From positions 1,674,001-1,738,000 of the forward strand of contig NW_026944387.1 in the NCBI RefSeq assembly GCF_033439725.1: a stretch of DNA of 64,000 bases, written 5' to 3'. The notes beneath the pieces were generated by a model that was given only the letters and a program-made list of their open reading frames with translations, was not told the DNA's origin and searched no databases. The DNA is from Neurospora tetraspora. Lineage: Eukaryota; Ascomycota; Sordariomycetes; Sordariales; Sordariaceae. The translations under genes and the position numbers were made by a program. Positions 35,972 through 45,721 of this stretch are shown here, in pieces. Each line of letters starts with the position of its first letter. Position 1 is the first letter of the stretch.

Positions 35972-37262
35972 AGAAGTTGGTAACAACTGGCAAATAGGCT
36001 CCTATGTAGCCTACTACACCTGAATGCAATAATAATACTAGCCTTTCAATATCAAGACAAAGACAACTCGGGACTCAAACCACTCTTCCACATATACATC
36101 GAAAGAGTCTGCTCGGAAAGCCGCATATTTGTCAGAATCTAAAGCAAGCTACCTATGAAGCTTCCCTTGGCAAACTGCATTGTTTTCTGCTCGAAAAGAG
36201 AGAGCGGTTTTGAGGGGCCTACCGAGCTTCTAGATAGTCTCGAGGACGCCTTGGTTGAGCACCCCTTTTTAATGTAAACAATCACCCTTGTCGATTGCAG
36301 CACCTCTTCACATGCGATAGGCATACGATATTCGGTACAGGAGTGTGGTTCCTCGCCGGTCTCGCCTCGATACTTCGACGGAACATGGACGAAACCTGAA
36401 AACAGAAAGATCGACCAAATCAACCGAAAGAGCAACGTTTAGTTAGAGACTGTTGGTGTCGGGTTGCCATGAACAATGTCGGCAACCTTTCTCCCGACAC
36501 CGAAGAGACCAAAGACAGTGGATATCGGCGAGTTCCGCTTTCAGTGAATGGACAGAGCTGACCCACACCTTCCGTCACCTCCATGATTCAGGCAATGTCA
36601 ATGCGGGTGAAAACACATGCACTTCTGTGACGAGCAGCAAGCGAGCGGCGCATTAAGCACCGCAGACTCAGGTCCCCTCGCCAACGGACTGCAGTGGGCC
36701 TCGCGATGGTTTTGAAACACTTTTCTCTCAGTGAAGCGGCACACATCGCCAAAATTTTTGGCAAGCGACCAAAGAGGCGCGATTGGCGATGCGGGGGAAA
36801 GTCCGGGTTGTTTGTGAAAATCGGCGCTGAATGGAGGAAATCGCCTGCAGGTCCCGCATGGGCAATGCGATGCCGCGGCTAGTCGCGGCGGGCGCAATAC
36901 TGTAGTGGGGTCGTGTCCCTGTGAATGTGTGGGAGGGTTCGGGTTCAGGTTTCGAGACTGAAACTTTTTTTGCGTACAAGTCGCATATTTTTTAAAACCT
37001 CTCCTTTCTCAAGGTTTTCGTCTGTCCTGTCGCAAACCTACTTCCCGTACGTTTCCTGATCCCGTAGTGTTTTAAAAGCCGTCGTCCCCGTGAGCAATTC
37101 TTGCCTTCCAGCATCAATTGCTTTTTCCCGTCAACTTGCGACTTCCAGACTCTCGTACAACTTGCTTATCCGTACCGTCCTTATCAGGATTCCTTCGTCC
37201 CACGACCCCGCCACCCATACCAGTTACGTTTGCGAAACGATAAACGCAGAACAACCGTCAAA
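35972..37262. other. Intergenic, XPT1 promoter side
   Basis: These 1.3 kb lie before the XPT1 start. A few short frames on either strand are not protein-like enough to call. The 200 bases before the start are pyrimidine-rich, as in fungal leaders. Confidence 0.45.
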
Positions 37263-38101
37263 ATGGTCCAGAAGCTTTACGTTACCTACAACGATGTTAG
37301 TTTACTCCCGCATCTCTCAAATCTGTCACGCCGACGCTGTGCGCCGTTGCGCGCATTGTCCCGTCGCCCTCGGCGCAAAGTCAACAAACAATGGTCAATG
37401 GCGCTAACAATGTCTTGTCTGATTAGGTGCACAACCTGTGCCGGGAGGTCGCTCCCAAGATCCTCGAGACCTTCAACCCCCAGCTCATGATCGCCATTGG
37501 CGGTGGTGGCTACGTTCCCGCCCGTATCCTGCGCTCTTTCCTCAAGCGCCCCGGCTCTGCCAACATCCCCATCCAGGCCATCGGTCTCTCTCTCTACGAG
37601 TCTCTCGGCGACAATGTTGTTGAGGAGCCCGGTACTAAGGTTACCCGCACCCAGTGGCTCGACCTCACTGCCCTTGGTTCCATGAAGAACCTTATCGGCA
37701 AGCGCATCCTCATCGTTGATGAGGTCGATGACACCCGCACCACCCTTGAGTACGCCGTCAAGGAGCTCCAGAAGGATGTCGAGGCTGCCCGTCAGGCCCT
37801 CGGCGAAGGCGAGGAGACCCAGTTCGCCATCTTCGTCCTCCACGTAAGTTGACTCCTTTTTGGCAATGCACAAAAAGCCCCGCAAATCACATTTTTCTGA
37901 CGTGACTGCGATCAACAGAACAAGGACAAGCCCAAGAAGGGCACTCTTCCCGAGGATATCATCTCCCAGGGCCGCTACTTCGCCGCTGTCACCGTCGGTG
38001 ATGAGTGGATCTGCTACCCCTGGGAGGCTGGTGACATTGAGGAGCACGACCGCAATGCTGCTGAGGCCAAGGCCAAGAAGGCTGCCGCCGCCCAGAACTA
38101 G
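37263..38101 (+). CDS. XPT1: Xanthine phosphoribosyltransferase (XPT1-like)
   Basis: The predicted protein has 210 aa from exons 37263-37295, 37427-37843 and 37919-38101, against 209 in yeast Xpt1. The PRPP-binding loop is ILIVDEVDDTRTTLEYAV (about 105-122). Other conserved blocks are MVQKLYVTYNDVHNLC at the start, LMIAIGGGGYVPARILRSFL, IQAIGLSLYE, RTQWLDL, FVLHNKDKPKKGTLPEDI and YPWEAGDIEEHDRNA. The enzyme converts xanthine (and, less well, guanine) with PRPP to XMP in purine salvage, in the cytosol. Codon usage is strongly biased to C-ending codons, which suggests good expression. It lies in the segment between the two tRNA-Cys pairs, with no functional partner nearby. Confidence 0.93.
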
Positions 38102-38902
38102 ACGGGAGACATCCGACTAGGGAGAAGACGACGCAAAGAAAAGATACCCGGAGAAGAAAAATTGCATATATACCACGCCCCGATGACGAACACGAGGACC
38201 AAAAAGCAGCGCATATAGACCGGGAAGAGCATGGAGTTGGGATTTACAAAGGAAAGGTTATTGATGGTCATTATTACGGCGTCTCGGATGAGTATAGTGC
38301 AGCGAAGGGCAGCGAGGATGGGGGCTGATGGGTTCGTTATACACATAACACCGTTCGGTTACAACGTGGGGGAGCTTGGCTGACCGGTATGGCGATTGTC
38401 TACCGACTCCAAGCAAACTCCCCTTACTCCGTACCTAAGGGAGGATTTCCGGCCCTGCCGAAGGGCGATATATGGGCTTTATCTGGTTGGCGGTTGCCAC
38501 AGTAGGGCACCATTGAAACATCCTTCTAGTGGGATATCTCGTTAGCTCGGGTTACGGCTCACATGTCGTCGAGCCAAAGCCAGTGTCGCTCGCGCCGCCT
38601 GCTAACCGCCTCGCTGCCCGCCTTGCTTCCTTGGTTATGAAGCAAGGCAGATAAATTGAGAGCGCATTTCGCGCGCAAAAAAAAAAAAAAAGTAAAATTA
38701 TAAAAAACAAGACCAACGTTCGATGAGGTGAAATCATGAACTCGTGAAAGTCGTAAGGCTTAAATCATCAAGTCATTGCAAGGGTAGGCATCAAAATCCG
38801 GCAAATCCAAACACAAGCTCCTTTGCCAAACAAACACGCAGACAATGTGAGAAAAAAAAAGGGGGCGGAACTGAACTTTGAAACCGTCAATTCGGAAATC
38901 AA
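38102..38902. other. Convergent intergenic region
   Basis: This separates the stops of XPT1 and the leftward oxidoreductase-like gene. It contains an A-run near 38678-38692 but no recognised gene. Confidence 0.5.
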
Positions 38903-40567
38903 CTACCCAACCGTCCCCTCGCGCGCATGCTTCTCTTTTAGCCTCTTCTCCTGCTTCATGAACTCGCGGATACCAACCGGCACATTCTTGTACAGGTTGT
39001 CGTCCCAGGTCGAAGTCGAAGTCGAAGTCGAAGTCTTCGTAGCACCGGCGGCGCCAGTCGCAGGACTCTGAGCAGTAGTAGAAGTAGCAGTAGACGTTCC
39101 AAAGTCCCAATTACTCGAACTTCCGCCCCCATCATCATCCATACTAACCGCTCCCCTCTGGTCGACGACCACCGAATGCGCCGTGCCCGCCAATTCCGTC
39201 CCCTTGACTGCTGTCGTCTGCTGCTCCTGACCTCCGTCGCCTGCTGCTGCTGCTGCTGCTGCTGCTGTAGTTGTAGAAGTAGAAGTAGAAGTAGAAGTAG
39301 AAGTAGAAGTAGGACTCTGCTGACTCCCCCCACCTGCAGCCTCCACCGCTCCCGTAACCGCCACCGCACCCTCCTCGCCCAGTCCGGCCTCCTGCGCGGC
39401 AAGCCGCTGCTCGGCCTCCGCCGTCGCCGTCGCCCACGCCTCCATCTCGTCCCGGTACTGGTCCCACACGCAGTTGACGCATCCGCTCATGCAGCAGTTG
39501 TCGGGCTCTTCGGGCCGTGGCGGCACGAGCACGCCCGCGACGAGCTTGGACTGAGAACGGATCGAGGCGAGACGCTCGGCCCGTTGGGCTGCGCTGGCTA
39601 GGCTGGCAGAGAAAATGATGCGGGTACCGCCGGCTTCGCCTTCTTCGAAGACTTGGGGCGAAGAGGAAGAGGCTGGGACGGTGCCGCTGGGGTTGCTGCT
39701 TGGAGTGGGATCTTGACTTTGGGAGGACGTCCCCTGGGCCTAGATGGGGAAGAAGAGGATTGTTAGTATTCTAGTGCAAAGAGCTTAGGAAGTGGTGGGT
39801 TGTCGCCATGGAAGAAGAAGGATGACGAAGCAGTAGTTTGTTTATATGCGAGCATGGCGATCAGGAAGTTTCTTGTCATGAAGTGTCAGGATCAGGATCA
39901 GGATCAGGATTTAGGATCTGAGATGTGGGAGTCACAGACTTGACCACTTGGGTTCCTTTGCCTCCTTTGGGTCCTTTTGCTTCTTCAGCTCACGAGGTGT
40001 GCGCACAACCGCCGCACGCTTGGCCGGCGCCGGCGTCGCGGGCATTGCGATGATAGCCTCATCCCCTTTCTCATCCGTCTTCTTGGCTGGTTCCAGTTCG
40101 GGTTCATCGGCCGGGGCGGCAGAAGTGGTAGCAGTAGCGGGCTTCTTTTCTTCTTCCTTCTGCTCTTGCTTCACGGGCTGCTGCTGTTCCTCCTCCTTCT
40201 TCGGAGGCTCGGAGGGCGGAGGGGCGGGACTCACATTGTCGTCCTGCTTCGGCTTCGGCTCCGGTTCCGGCTTAGCTTCCGGCTCGGCGGGCGCAAGCTT
40301 GGTCGGGTATTTCTGGGAGGTCACTGGCGGCAACTCGGGCTTGGTGTCCGGGTAGTTTTTGCTGCCATTGAGAACGCCCTCGTAATAGGCACCGATGGGA
40401 TGCGCCTGGTCCTGGGATCGGTCGACCGGAGTCGTAGGAGGCTCGCTCTTGCTGGGAGGAGGAGTGCCGCTTGCAAACATGCGCCGGGGCTGGAGATGCT
40501 GCTGGTAAACGGCGGCGCGAGCCAAGGATCCTGCGGAAGACCGCGCAGCGATAACGCTCCGTCGCAT
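38903..40567 (-). CDS. Oxidoreductase-like domain mitochondrial protein
   Basis: The minus-strand first exon opens at the ATG at 40567 with an Arg/Ser/Ala presequence (MRRSVIAARSSAGSLARAAV), then YYEGVLNGSKNYPDTKPELP and a long Pro/Glu/Lys-rich linker. The second exon, from about 39743 to 38903, encodes GGTRIIFSASLASAAQRAERL and the diagnostic PPRPEEPDNCCMSGCVNCVW, with D and Y following, of the Oxidored-like N-terminal family (PF09791). A Ser/Thr/Ala repeat tail ends in KNVPVGIREFMKQEKR. The acceptor side has a clear TACTAAC branch and CTAG. I could not fix the donor: candidates near 39935-39950 do not match the acceptor phase cleanly. The two parts could be separate genes, but presequence and domain fit one protein. 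Function is unknown; the cysteines may bind metal. Confidence 0.6.
39007..39310 (-). repeat. Coding microsatellites in the oxidoreductase-like gene
   Basis: There are three short tandem arrays in the same exon: GTCGAA units near 39007-39033, CTG units near 39242-39265 and GTAGAA units near 39270-39310. They encode Ser-Thr and poly-Ala runs and make the C-terminal tail length-variable. Confidence 0.85.
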
Positions 40568-41005
40568 GGTTGCGTCAAGATGGGGAAGACACTATGACGA
40601 CGAGAGGCAGGCGATCGGAAGCCCTGAATGCGACAGTATGCAAGGTGTAAGATATATTAAGCGTAGAGACTGCAGTAGTGGGCGGCGTTTGCTTTTTTTA
40701 GTTATGCTTCTAGAAGCACTTGAATCGTCAAACATGTGCTGCAGGAAATGTGGATTGTTTTGGATTGGAGCTAAAAGTTGCTAAAACGTATCGGCAAAGG
40801 GGAGAATTCACGGTATCATGAGATCGGACAACTGGGAAATCGATATGATGGAATTTCAGGGTCCGCGACAAATTCCAGGGTCAACGGGAAGACCGGGAAG
40901 TCGGGAACCCACGTCATCGGGCAGGACAGACGGCAAGTGGCAGGGGTAAACATTTTGTTTGTAGCTTATAGGCAAGCGTTTCTGGAAGCTTCCCAACTCT
41001 CAATT
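40568..41005. other. Intergenic before the right tRNA pair
   Basis: This is upstream sequence of the leftward oxidoreductase-like gene, ending at tRNA-Cys copy 3. Nothing else is recognised. Confidence 0.5.
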
Positions 41006-41077
41006 GGACCGGTAGCTCAGAGGTAGAGCGTTCGGCTGCAGTCCGAACGGTCACGCGTTCAATTCGCGTTCGGTCCT
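41006..41077 (+). tRNA. tRNA-Cys (GCA), copy 3
   Basis: It is 72 nt and identical in its diagnostic positions to copy 2: D-loop AGAGGTA, T-loop TTCAATT and a fully paired acceptor stem. The anticodon is GCA. Long T-runs directly downstream terminate Pol III. Confidence 0.95.
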
Positions 41078-41216
41078 CGTTTTTTTTTTTCGTTTTTTTT
41101 TTTCACTTTTCATATCTTCCACATTCCGGCATCATCTTCTTTTTCCCACTCGTCTCCAACCACACCCATCTCCATTCTCAAGCCCACAATCGCAGCATCC
41201 AAGCATCATATAAGAT

Positions 41217-41288
41217 GGACCGGTAGCTCAGGGGTAGAGCGTTCGGCTGCAGTCCGAACGGTCACGCGTTCAAATCGCGTTCAGTCCT
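41217..41288 (+). tRNA. tRNA-Cys (GCA), copy 4
   Basis: It is 72 nt. The D-loop AGGGGTA and T-loop TTCAAAT match copy 1. Position 68 is A, so the fifth acceptor pair is C-A instead of C-G. The rest of the cloverleaf is intact and the anticodon is GCA. Confidence 0.9.
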
Positions 41289-41912
41289 CTTCATTCTTTT
41301 TTGCTCACTTGTAAAATGTCCTGTCTTGAACTGGTCAGGACTTCGACTCGTAGGGAGTCCTCACGATCTTTTGTCTTTTTTCATTCCACGTCCGAGATCC
41401 TCTGGAATTCCCGTCATAAAGACACCTTTGGTCAAGATGGAGAGGTTGATTTGCACGATCCGGATTTTTTTTTATTTGGCACATGTGCCAGCTTTCTGCA
41501 ACTCCAGCATTGCAGGTTACCGATGTTTCTTCTCCCGAAACCAGATTTCGCGAGATTGTTCCGTGTCCAGAATTCAAGTCATGCAGAAACTTAGGGTTGA
41601 AGCTTTGTCAGTTGCATTCAGCGACCGCGAAAATGCATGTACGTTGTTGTTGTTGTTGAACTCCTTTGACCCTGCAACTGGAAGCGCCGCCAGCTGTCCA
41701 ACATTGGACACGAGCCGAGGGACTCGAGGGGTTGAGCTTCAAAAGCAGAAGACATCGAGAAGAAACAGCGACATGCGAGTCCTTCATCACGGAAGCCTCA
41801 AGTTGTCTTGTTAACCATTGCCATTGTCATTCTGGTGTCTACCGCCTGGCGACAGCCTCTCCAGCTCCCCTGTTCGACCTAGGTACTGATAGATCACTAT
41901 CTACACATCATC
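41289..41912. other. Intergenic, b561 promoter side
   Basis: No gene is recognised. It contains the upstream region of the cytochrome b561 gene. Confidence 0.5.
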
Positions 41913-43104
41913 ATGACTTTACTCCAGCAGGCACTCTTTCTCCTGGGTACGCAAAAGATCTTGTGAGATGTAAAGCCGTTTGCGAAGGTTCTTGTGTTGA
42001 CCAAATCAAACAGTTGCGACTCTCACTGCGGTCGGAGTGCAACATCGACATGGCCACCCATTCGGACATCCATTCGGACATCCCTTCGGACCGCCGCCAT
42101 CGTACACAGCGTCAGCAGTAACGGGCGGCGACCTGTCATACGGAAACATCTCTTCGGCGCCCACACACCACCCAGTTGGGCCCAGCTACCCTACCCCAAC
42201 CCAATCAAATGATCCAGGATCCTTTGGCACCAACAACACCGACGAATATGAATCTGATTTCGATTCCGATTCCGATTCCGATTCAGGATCCTTCGGAACT
42301 AACAACGCCGACGGAAATGGATCTGATTCGGATCCAGTATCCTCCAGCACCAACACGACTGACAAAGATGGATCTGATTCAAACTCAGGATCATCTGGCA
42401 CCAACGACACCGACACACATGAGGATGGTTGGTCACCACCTGGTGACCTTTTGGATGATCCGCTGAGGCCTGAGTTTGATCACGTTCTGTGGATACGAAA
42501 GGTTCATGGCTTCATGGCGGCGGTGCCGTTCGTCTTCCTCTTCCCGATTGGGTCTATCGTGTTGCGTTTCTTCCGACCTCATCCAAGGGCGCTGCAGTTG
42601 CACAAATGTACCCACATGCTTGGGTATATCATGTATCTTTCGGCGCTCGGGATGGGTCACTTCATCAACGATCGCAAAGATGCACTTACTGATGGGGACG
42701 ATAGCCTTGTGAGTTCTGGTTAGCTCCGGCTACCTGATATAACGACGGCAGGAGGTACTAACGGCGATAATATCGGTCAGAGACACAACTGCCACGGCAT
42801 TATCGGCACCGTCGTTGCGGTCCTGCTAACAATGCAGGTCTTATTGGCTTTCATGTGTCGCCGCCACGGTGATTTCAGGTTCCAGAACCCACGACCTCAG
42901 CACCACATCTGGTCATATCTACATATGATCCCCGGTCACTTCGTCATATCTCTGGGCGTTTTAAACGGGGGCGTAGGTCTGTGGGAAGCTGAGGGCTCGG
43001 ACAGCGCAATGTTGAAGATGTACATTGTTGTGGGCGTGCCGGCGGCCCTGTGGCTATTGATCACGAAGGTGATTATTGGTTGTTTCTCGCGTTGGCGACG
43101 GTAA
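41913..43104 (+). CDS. Cytochrome b561 membrane protein with signal peptide and acidic linker
   Basis: The predicted protein has 350 aa from exons 41913-41946, 42014-42708 and 42781-43104. The short first exon and an ACAG acceptor together rebuild a signal peptide (MTLLQQALFLLVATLTAVGV). A triple HPFG motif (HGHPFGHPFGHPFG) follows, and then a linker of about 110 residues made of GSFGTNN/GSDSD-type repeats rich in Asp, Ser and Asn. The membrane domain starts near residue 172 with about five or six helices. Conserved histidines of the b561 fold are visible at 176, 208/212, 227 and 248 and in the later PGH motif. b561 domains carry electrons across a membrane on two hemes. No DOMON domain is present, so the N-terminal part is a disordered extracellular stalk. 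The second intron has branch TACTAAC and ends GGTCAG. Confidence 0.8.
42212..42415 (+). repeat. Degenerate tandem repeats coding the acidic linker
   Basis: There are four imperfect units of about 48-70 bases, each coding a Gly/Ser-Ser-x-x-Thr-Asn core followed by Asp/Ser-rich residues. GATTCC hexamers are expanded inside the first unit. Confidence 0.75.
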
Positions 43105-44348
43105 AGTTCGGAAACTTCAGGTCAAGAACGGTTGCCATGAACGGAGCTGGTAGACCTGGCTACCTACCTCCAACGTCTAAGTCAGCGCGGGATCCCAAGA
43201 TTTGATCGGGAACAACAAAGGGATTCTCCGGCATCAAACCTGCAGCGCAAAACCCAAGAGAAGCTGTTGAGGCTGGGAGGGGGTGAAGGCAAGCCAAGGT
43301 CATCAAGGCGACCAGTCCAAGATTCGAAGCTGAGCAGGACTGGAGATCCCGGAGGGTGGAATGTCTTACCAGGGGTGGACAAGACGATGGACACTGAATT
43401 CTGCAATTCACATTTCAACCATGAACGACACGGCAGCCTACGGACCTTTCCCAAAGCATGCCGAAGTCTGTCACTTTCTCGGGAAACCCGTCGATAGGGA
43501 ATTCGCTGCGGCAAGCTTTCTCCTGGAGGAAGGACGTTGACATCAACTCCTGGCAGGAGTGAACTCGCGTCGATGGATCGATACAATCTGGTATGAGGCC
43601 CGTGTCTTCGAGGACACAAGACGATGACCAGGACTTCGCTCTCACAACACACCATTGAGAAGGGAACGAAAAGTTGATACAGCGCTGGTCCGCGGGGTCT
43701 TCCATTCGAGGGCGAAGGAACGTACGATGTATTATACACAGAATTTCTTGCAATCTTTGGCAGGCGTGGTGCGATAAATCCGGGCTGCGAGGTTGGTTTT
43801 TGACAAGAACTCGGTGTCGCCTGCCTTGAAGTTGACGATGTTTTATGCACGGTGTATCGTAACGGACAAAACGCACCTGTGTAATTTACCCTCGGAGAAC
43901 TTGGTAGTGTAGAATTGACGTGCCTTTCATCACTTGCATCAATCCGTCTCCAAACCCTTTTCTTGCGACAAACAACTTGTTACCCATTAAGACCGCGCCT
44001 GCTAGATCAGAGTCAAAAGCGATGCCTTTGAAACTCTGAAACGGCGTCTGGTGAATGCCACGGCAGGGAAGGACCTTCACGATGGGACCCACCCAATCTT
44101 TCATCCGGCCCGTCAGCTACGGATACGACAATGGAACAAACAGAAAATTCCAAAATTTCGCCGAGTCCGACTCGCGGCCGGTGTCTCCCTCCCTGCAGTA
44201 TTTTAGCCAACGAAGTTCGTCAACTCGACAACCTCGCGCCCGCAACGTCATCCGCAGGCCGACATCTTGGATCACTCAAAAGCAGAAGGTCGACCATCAA
44301 CAACCCCAACCCTGACTTCTGCAGGATCTGAATGGACTTGCCGATGAA
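43105..44348. other. Intergenic with unassigned minus-strand frames
   Basis: A 72-codon minus-strand frame (43886-44104) starts at an ATG and reads MKDWVGPIVKVLPCRGIHQT onward. Further minus-strand frames cover 43182-43876. None has a recognised domain, and I could not join them with confident splice sites. This may be a decayed gene or simply non-coding. Confidence 0.3.
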
Positions 44349-44352
44349 ATGA
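44332..44352 (+). promoter_or_regulatory. Upstream ORF overlapping the next start codon
   Basis: A six-codon frame (MDLPMK, stop TGA) precedes the main gene. Its TGA overlaps the main ATG in the arrangement ATGA. Such uORFs can lower or condition translation of the main frame by termination and reinitiation. Whether the uORF is inside the transcript cannot be seen from DNA alone. Confidence 0.45.
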
Positions 44353-45500
44353 CCTCTGAGCAGGTCCCGCCCCCATTGGCGGCCGCTCGCACTCACTCAC
44401 CCCGGTCCAGCCATGACCTCGTCACCGTGGTGCTTACCACTTCGCCAACACCCTCGGCACCGTCCACTGAACTTTTGTCATCCATCATCGCCTCTTTCCA
44501 GAAGCATTGCGCTCCCCTGACCAAGTGCAGGGTAATCTTGGTCCTCGACACCTACGACCGCATTGCTTCCGACTCCCGACTCAAGAAAGGGACCGTCACT
44601 GCAGAGGGGGCCAAAAAGTTCGCCGAGTACAAGGAGAACGCCAAGAAGCTCATTCTCGACGAGTATTCGCGGAGCCATTGCGGGGCTGAGATTGTCTGCT
44701 ACGACGACGAGCTCATCATCACCGAGGGAGAGGCAGAGTTTGGCTCAGTGGCCTATGCGCAACAGCACAATGCTGTCACTCTCACCATCACGAGAACCAA
44801 GGATGGGCGCATCACCTTCATCGAGCCTCACGCACGGGTTGGATTTGGTCTAGGCGTACGCTCGGCCCTACGGCTTACCGAGACGCCCTATGTTTGGATC
44901 CAGCAGCACGACTGGGCGCTGGTTGCCGACATCCCTTTGGCACCACTTCTCGAGATCATGCAGCAGTCCGAGTCTGCACCGGAGTCTCCCGATTCCTCTG
45001 ATTCAGAAACGACGGATGGACAAGAGCCTCGAACGACTTCCGACGTACCGGTCAAGTATGTCTGCTTCCCATCGACTCGCATGGTTTCCTACGCCAAGTC
45101 GGACCACGTCATGCTCTACCCGGCACTCCGAGCCTTGACGAATCTGTACAAGCAAAACTTCTCGGTTGGAAGCGGGTGTTCGAGTGTTAAGATCCCTCTC
45201 ACGCCGCTCTTTTTCTGGCACGACAAGCCACACCTTGCCTCGACGGCACATTACCTCTCCCAAATCTTTCCCAGCCGCGCTGCCATGTTGAGGGGCGCCT
45301 TCATTGAGGACACGGCTGGCCAACGAGCGAGAACGGAGATGAAGGACGGGCTGTGGAGGAAGTGGGCTTGCTGGCTGTACTACCCTGACGAGGGGACAAA
45401 GCTGTGTGTGCGACACCTTAAGGGGAGAACATGGCGGGGGACGGATGGCGAGCTTGTGCAAAGGATGCAGTATATGCGACTTAATTCATTCAACCCCTAG
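44349..45500 (+). CDS. Conserved single-exon protein, possibly glycosyltransferase-like
   Basis: The predicted protein has 383 aa in one exon. After a Ser/Pro-rich start, a Rossmann-like pattern appears: a beta strand (DLVTVVLTTSPTPSAPSTE), then a helix (LLSSIIASFQKHC) and a second strand with CRVILVLDTYDRI. Later blocks are NAVTLTITRTKDGRITFIEP, GVRSALRLTETPYVWIQQHD, KYVCFPSTRMVSY and a tryptophan-rich end (GLWRKWACWLYYPDEGTKLC, GRTWRGTDGELVQRMQYMRL). The VWIQQHDWAL stretch could stand where GT-A enzymes have an acidic metal motif, so a nucleotide-sugar transferase-like fold is my best guess, with low certainty. An acidic Ser/Asp/Glu insert lies near 200-225. There is no signal peptide or TM. 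A uORF overlaps its start. Confidence 0.75.
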   Translation: MTSEQVPPPLAAARTHSPRSSHDLVTVVLTTSPTPSAPSTELLSSIIASFQKHCAPLTKCRVILVLDTYDRIASDSRLKKGTVTAEGAKKFAEYKENAKKLILDEYSRSHCGAEIVCYDDELIITEGEAEFGSVAYAQQHNAVTLTITRTKDGRITFIEPHARVGFGLGVRSALRLTETPYVWIQQHDWALVADIPLAPLLEIMQQSESAPESPDSSDSETTDGQEPRTTSDVPVKYVCFPSTRMVSYAKSDHVMLYPALRALTNLYKQNFSVGSGCSSVKIPLTPLFFWHDKPHLASTAHYLSQIFPSRAAMLRGAFIEDTAGQRARTEMKDGLWRKWACWLYYPDEGTKLCVRHLKGRTWRGTDGELVQRMQYMRLNSFNP

Positions 45501-45721
45501 CGCAATGCGCATTTACGGCGGTCAAGACAAGCGTCAGAACGAAGCCAGAGGACGGGAATGACTGCCATCCGCTCCTTCATATCCTGCTGAGTCTTCAAGC
45601 GTGCGGGCAATCACCGTCCGTAGAAGCTTTTGGCGTATAGAACAGTAAACATCAATACCAGCATATCAATACCCACACATCTTAGACATGCTTCACCACA
45701 AGTCACTGTCCCCCGTGGTCT

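Noticed and set aside
39932-40567. A separate gene of 211 codons next to the oxidoreductase-like gene
   Set aside because: Presequence and linker fit the N-terminus of the same family and no separate domain is present. A single gene is preferred, though the junction is open.
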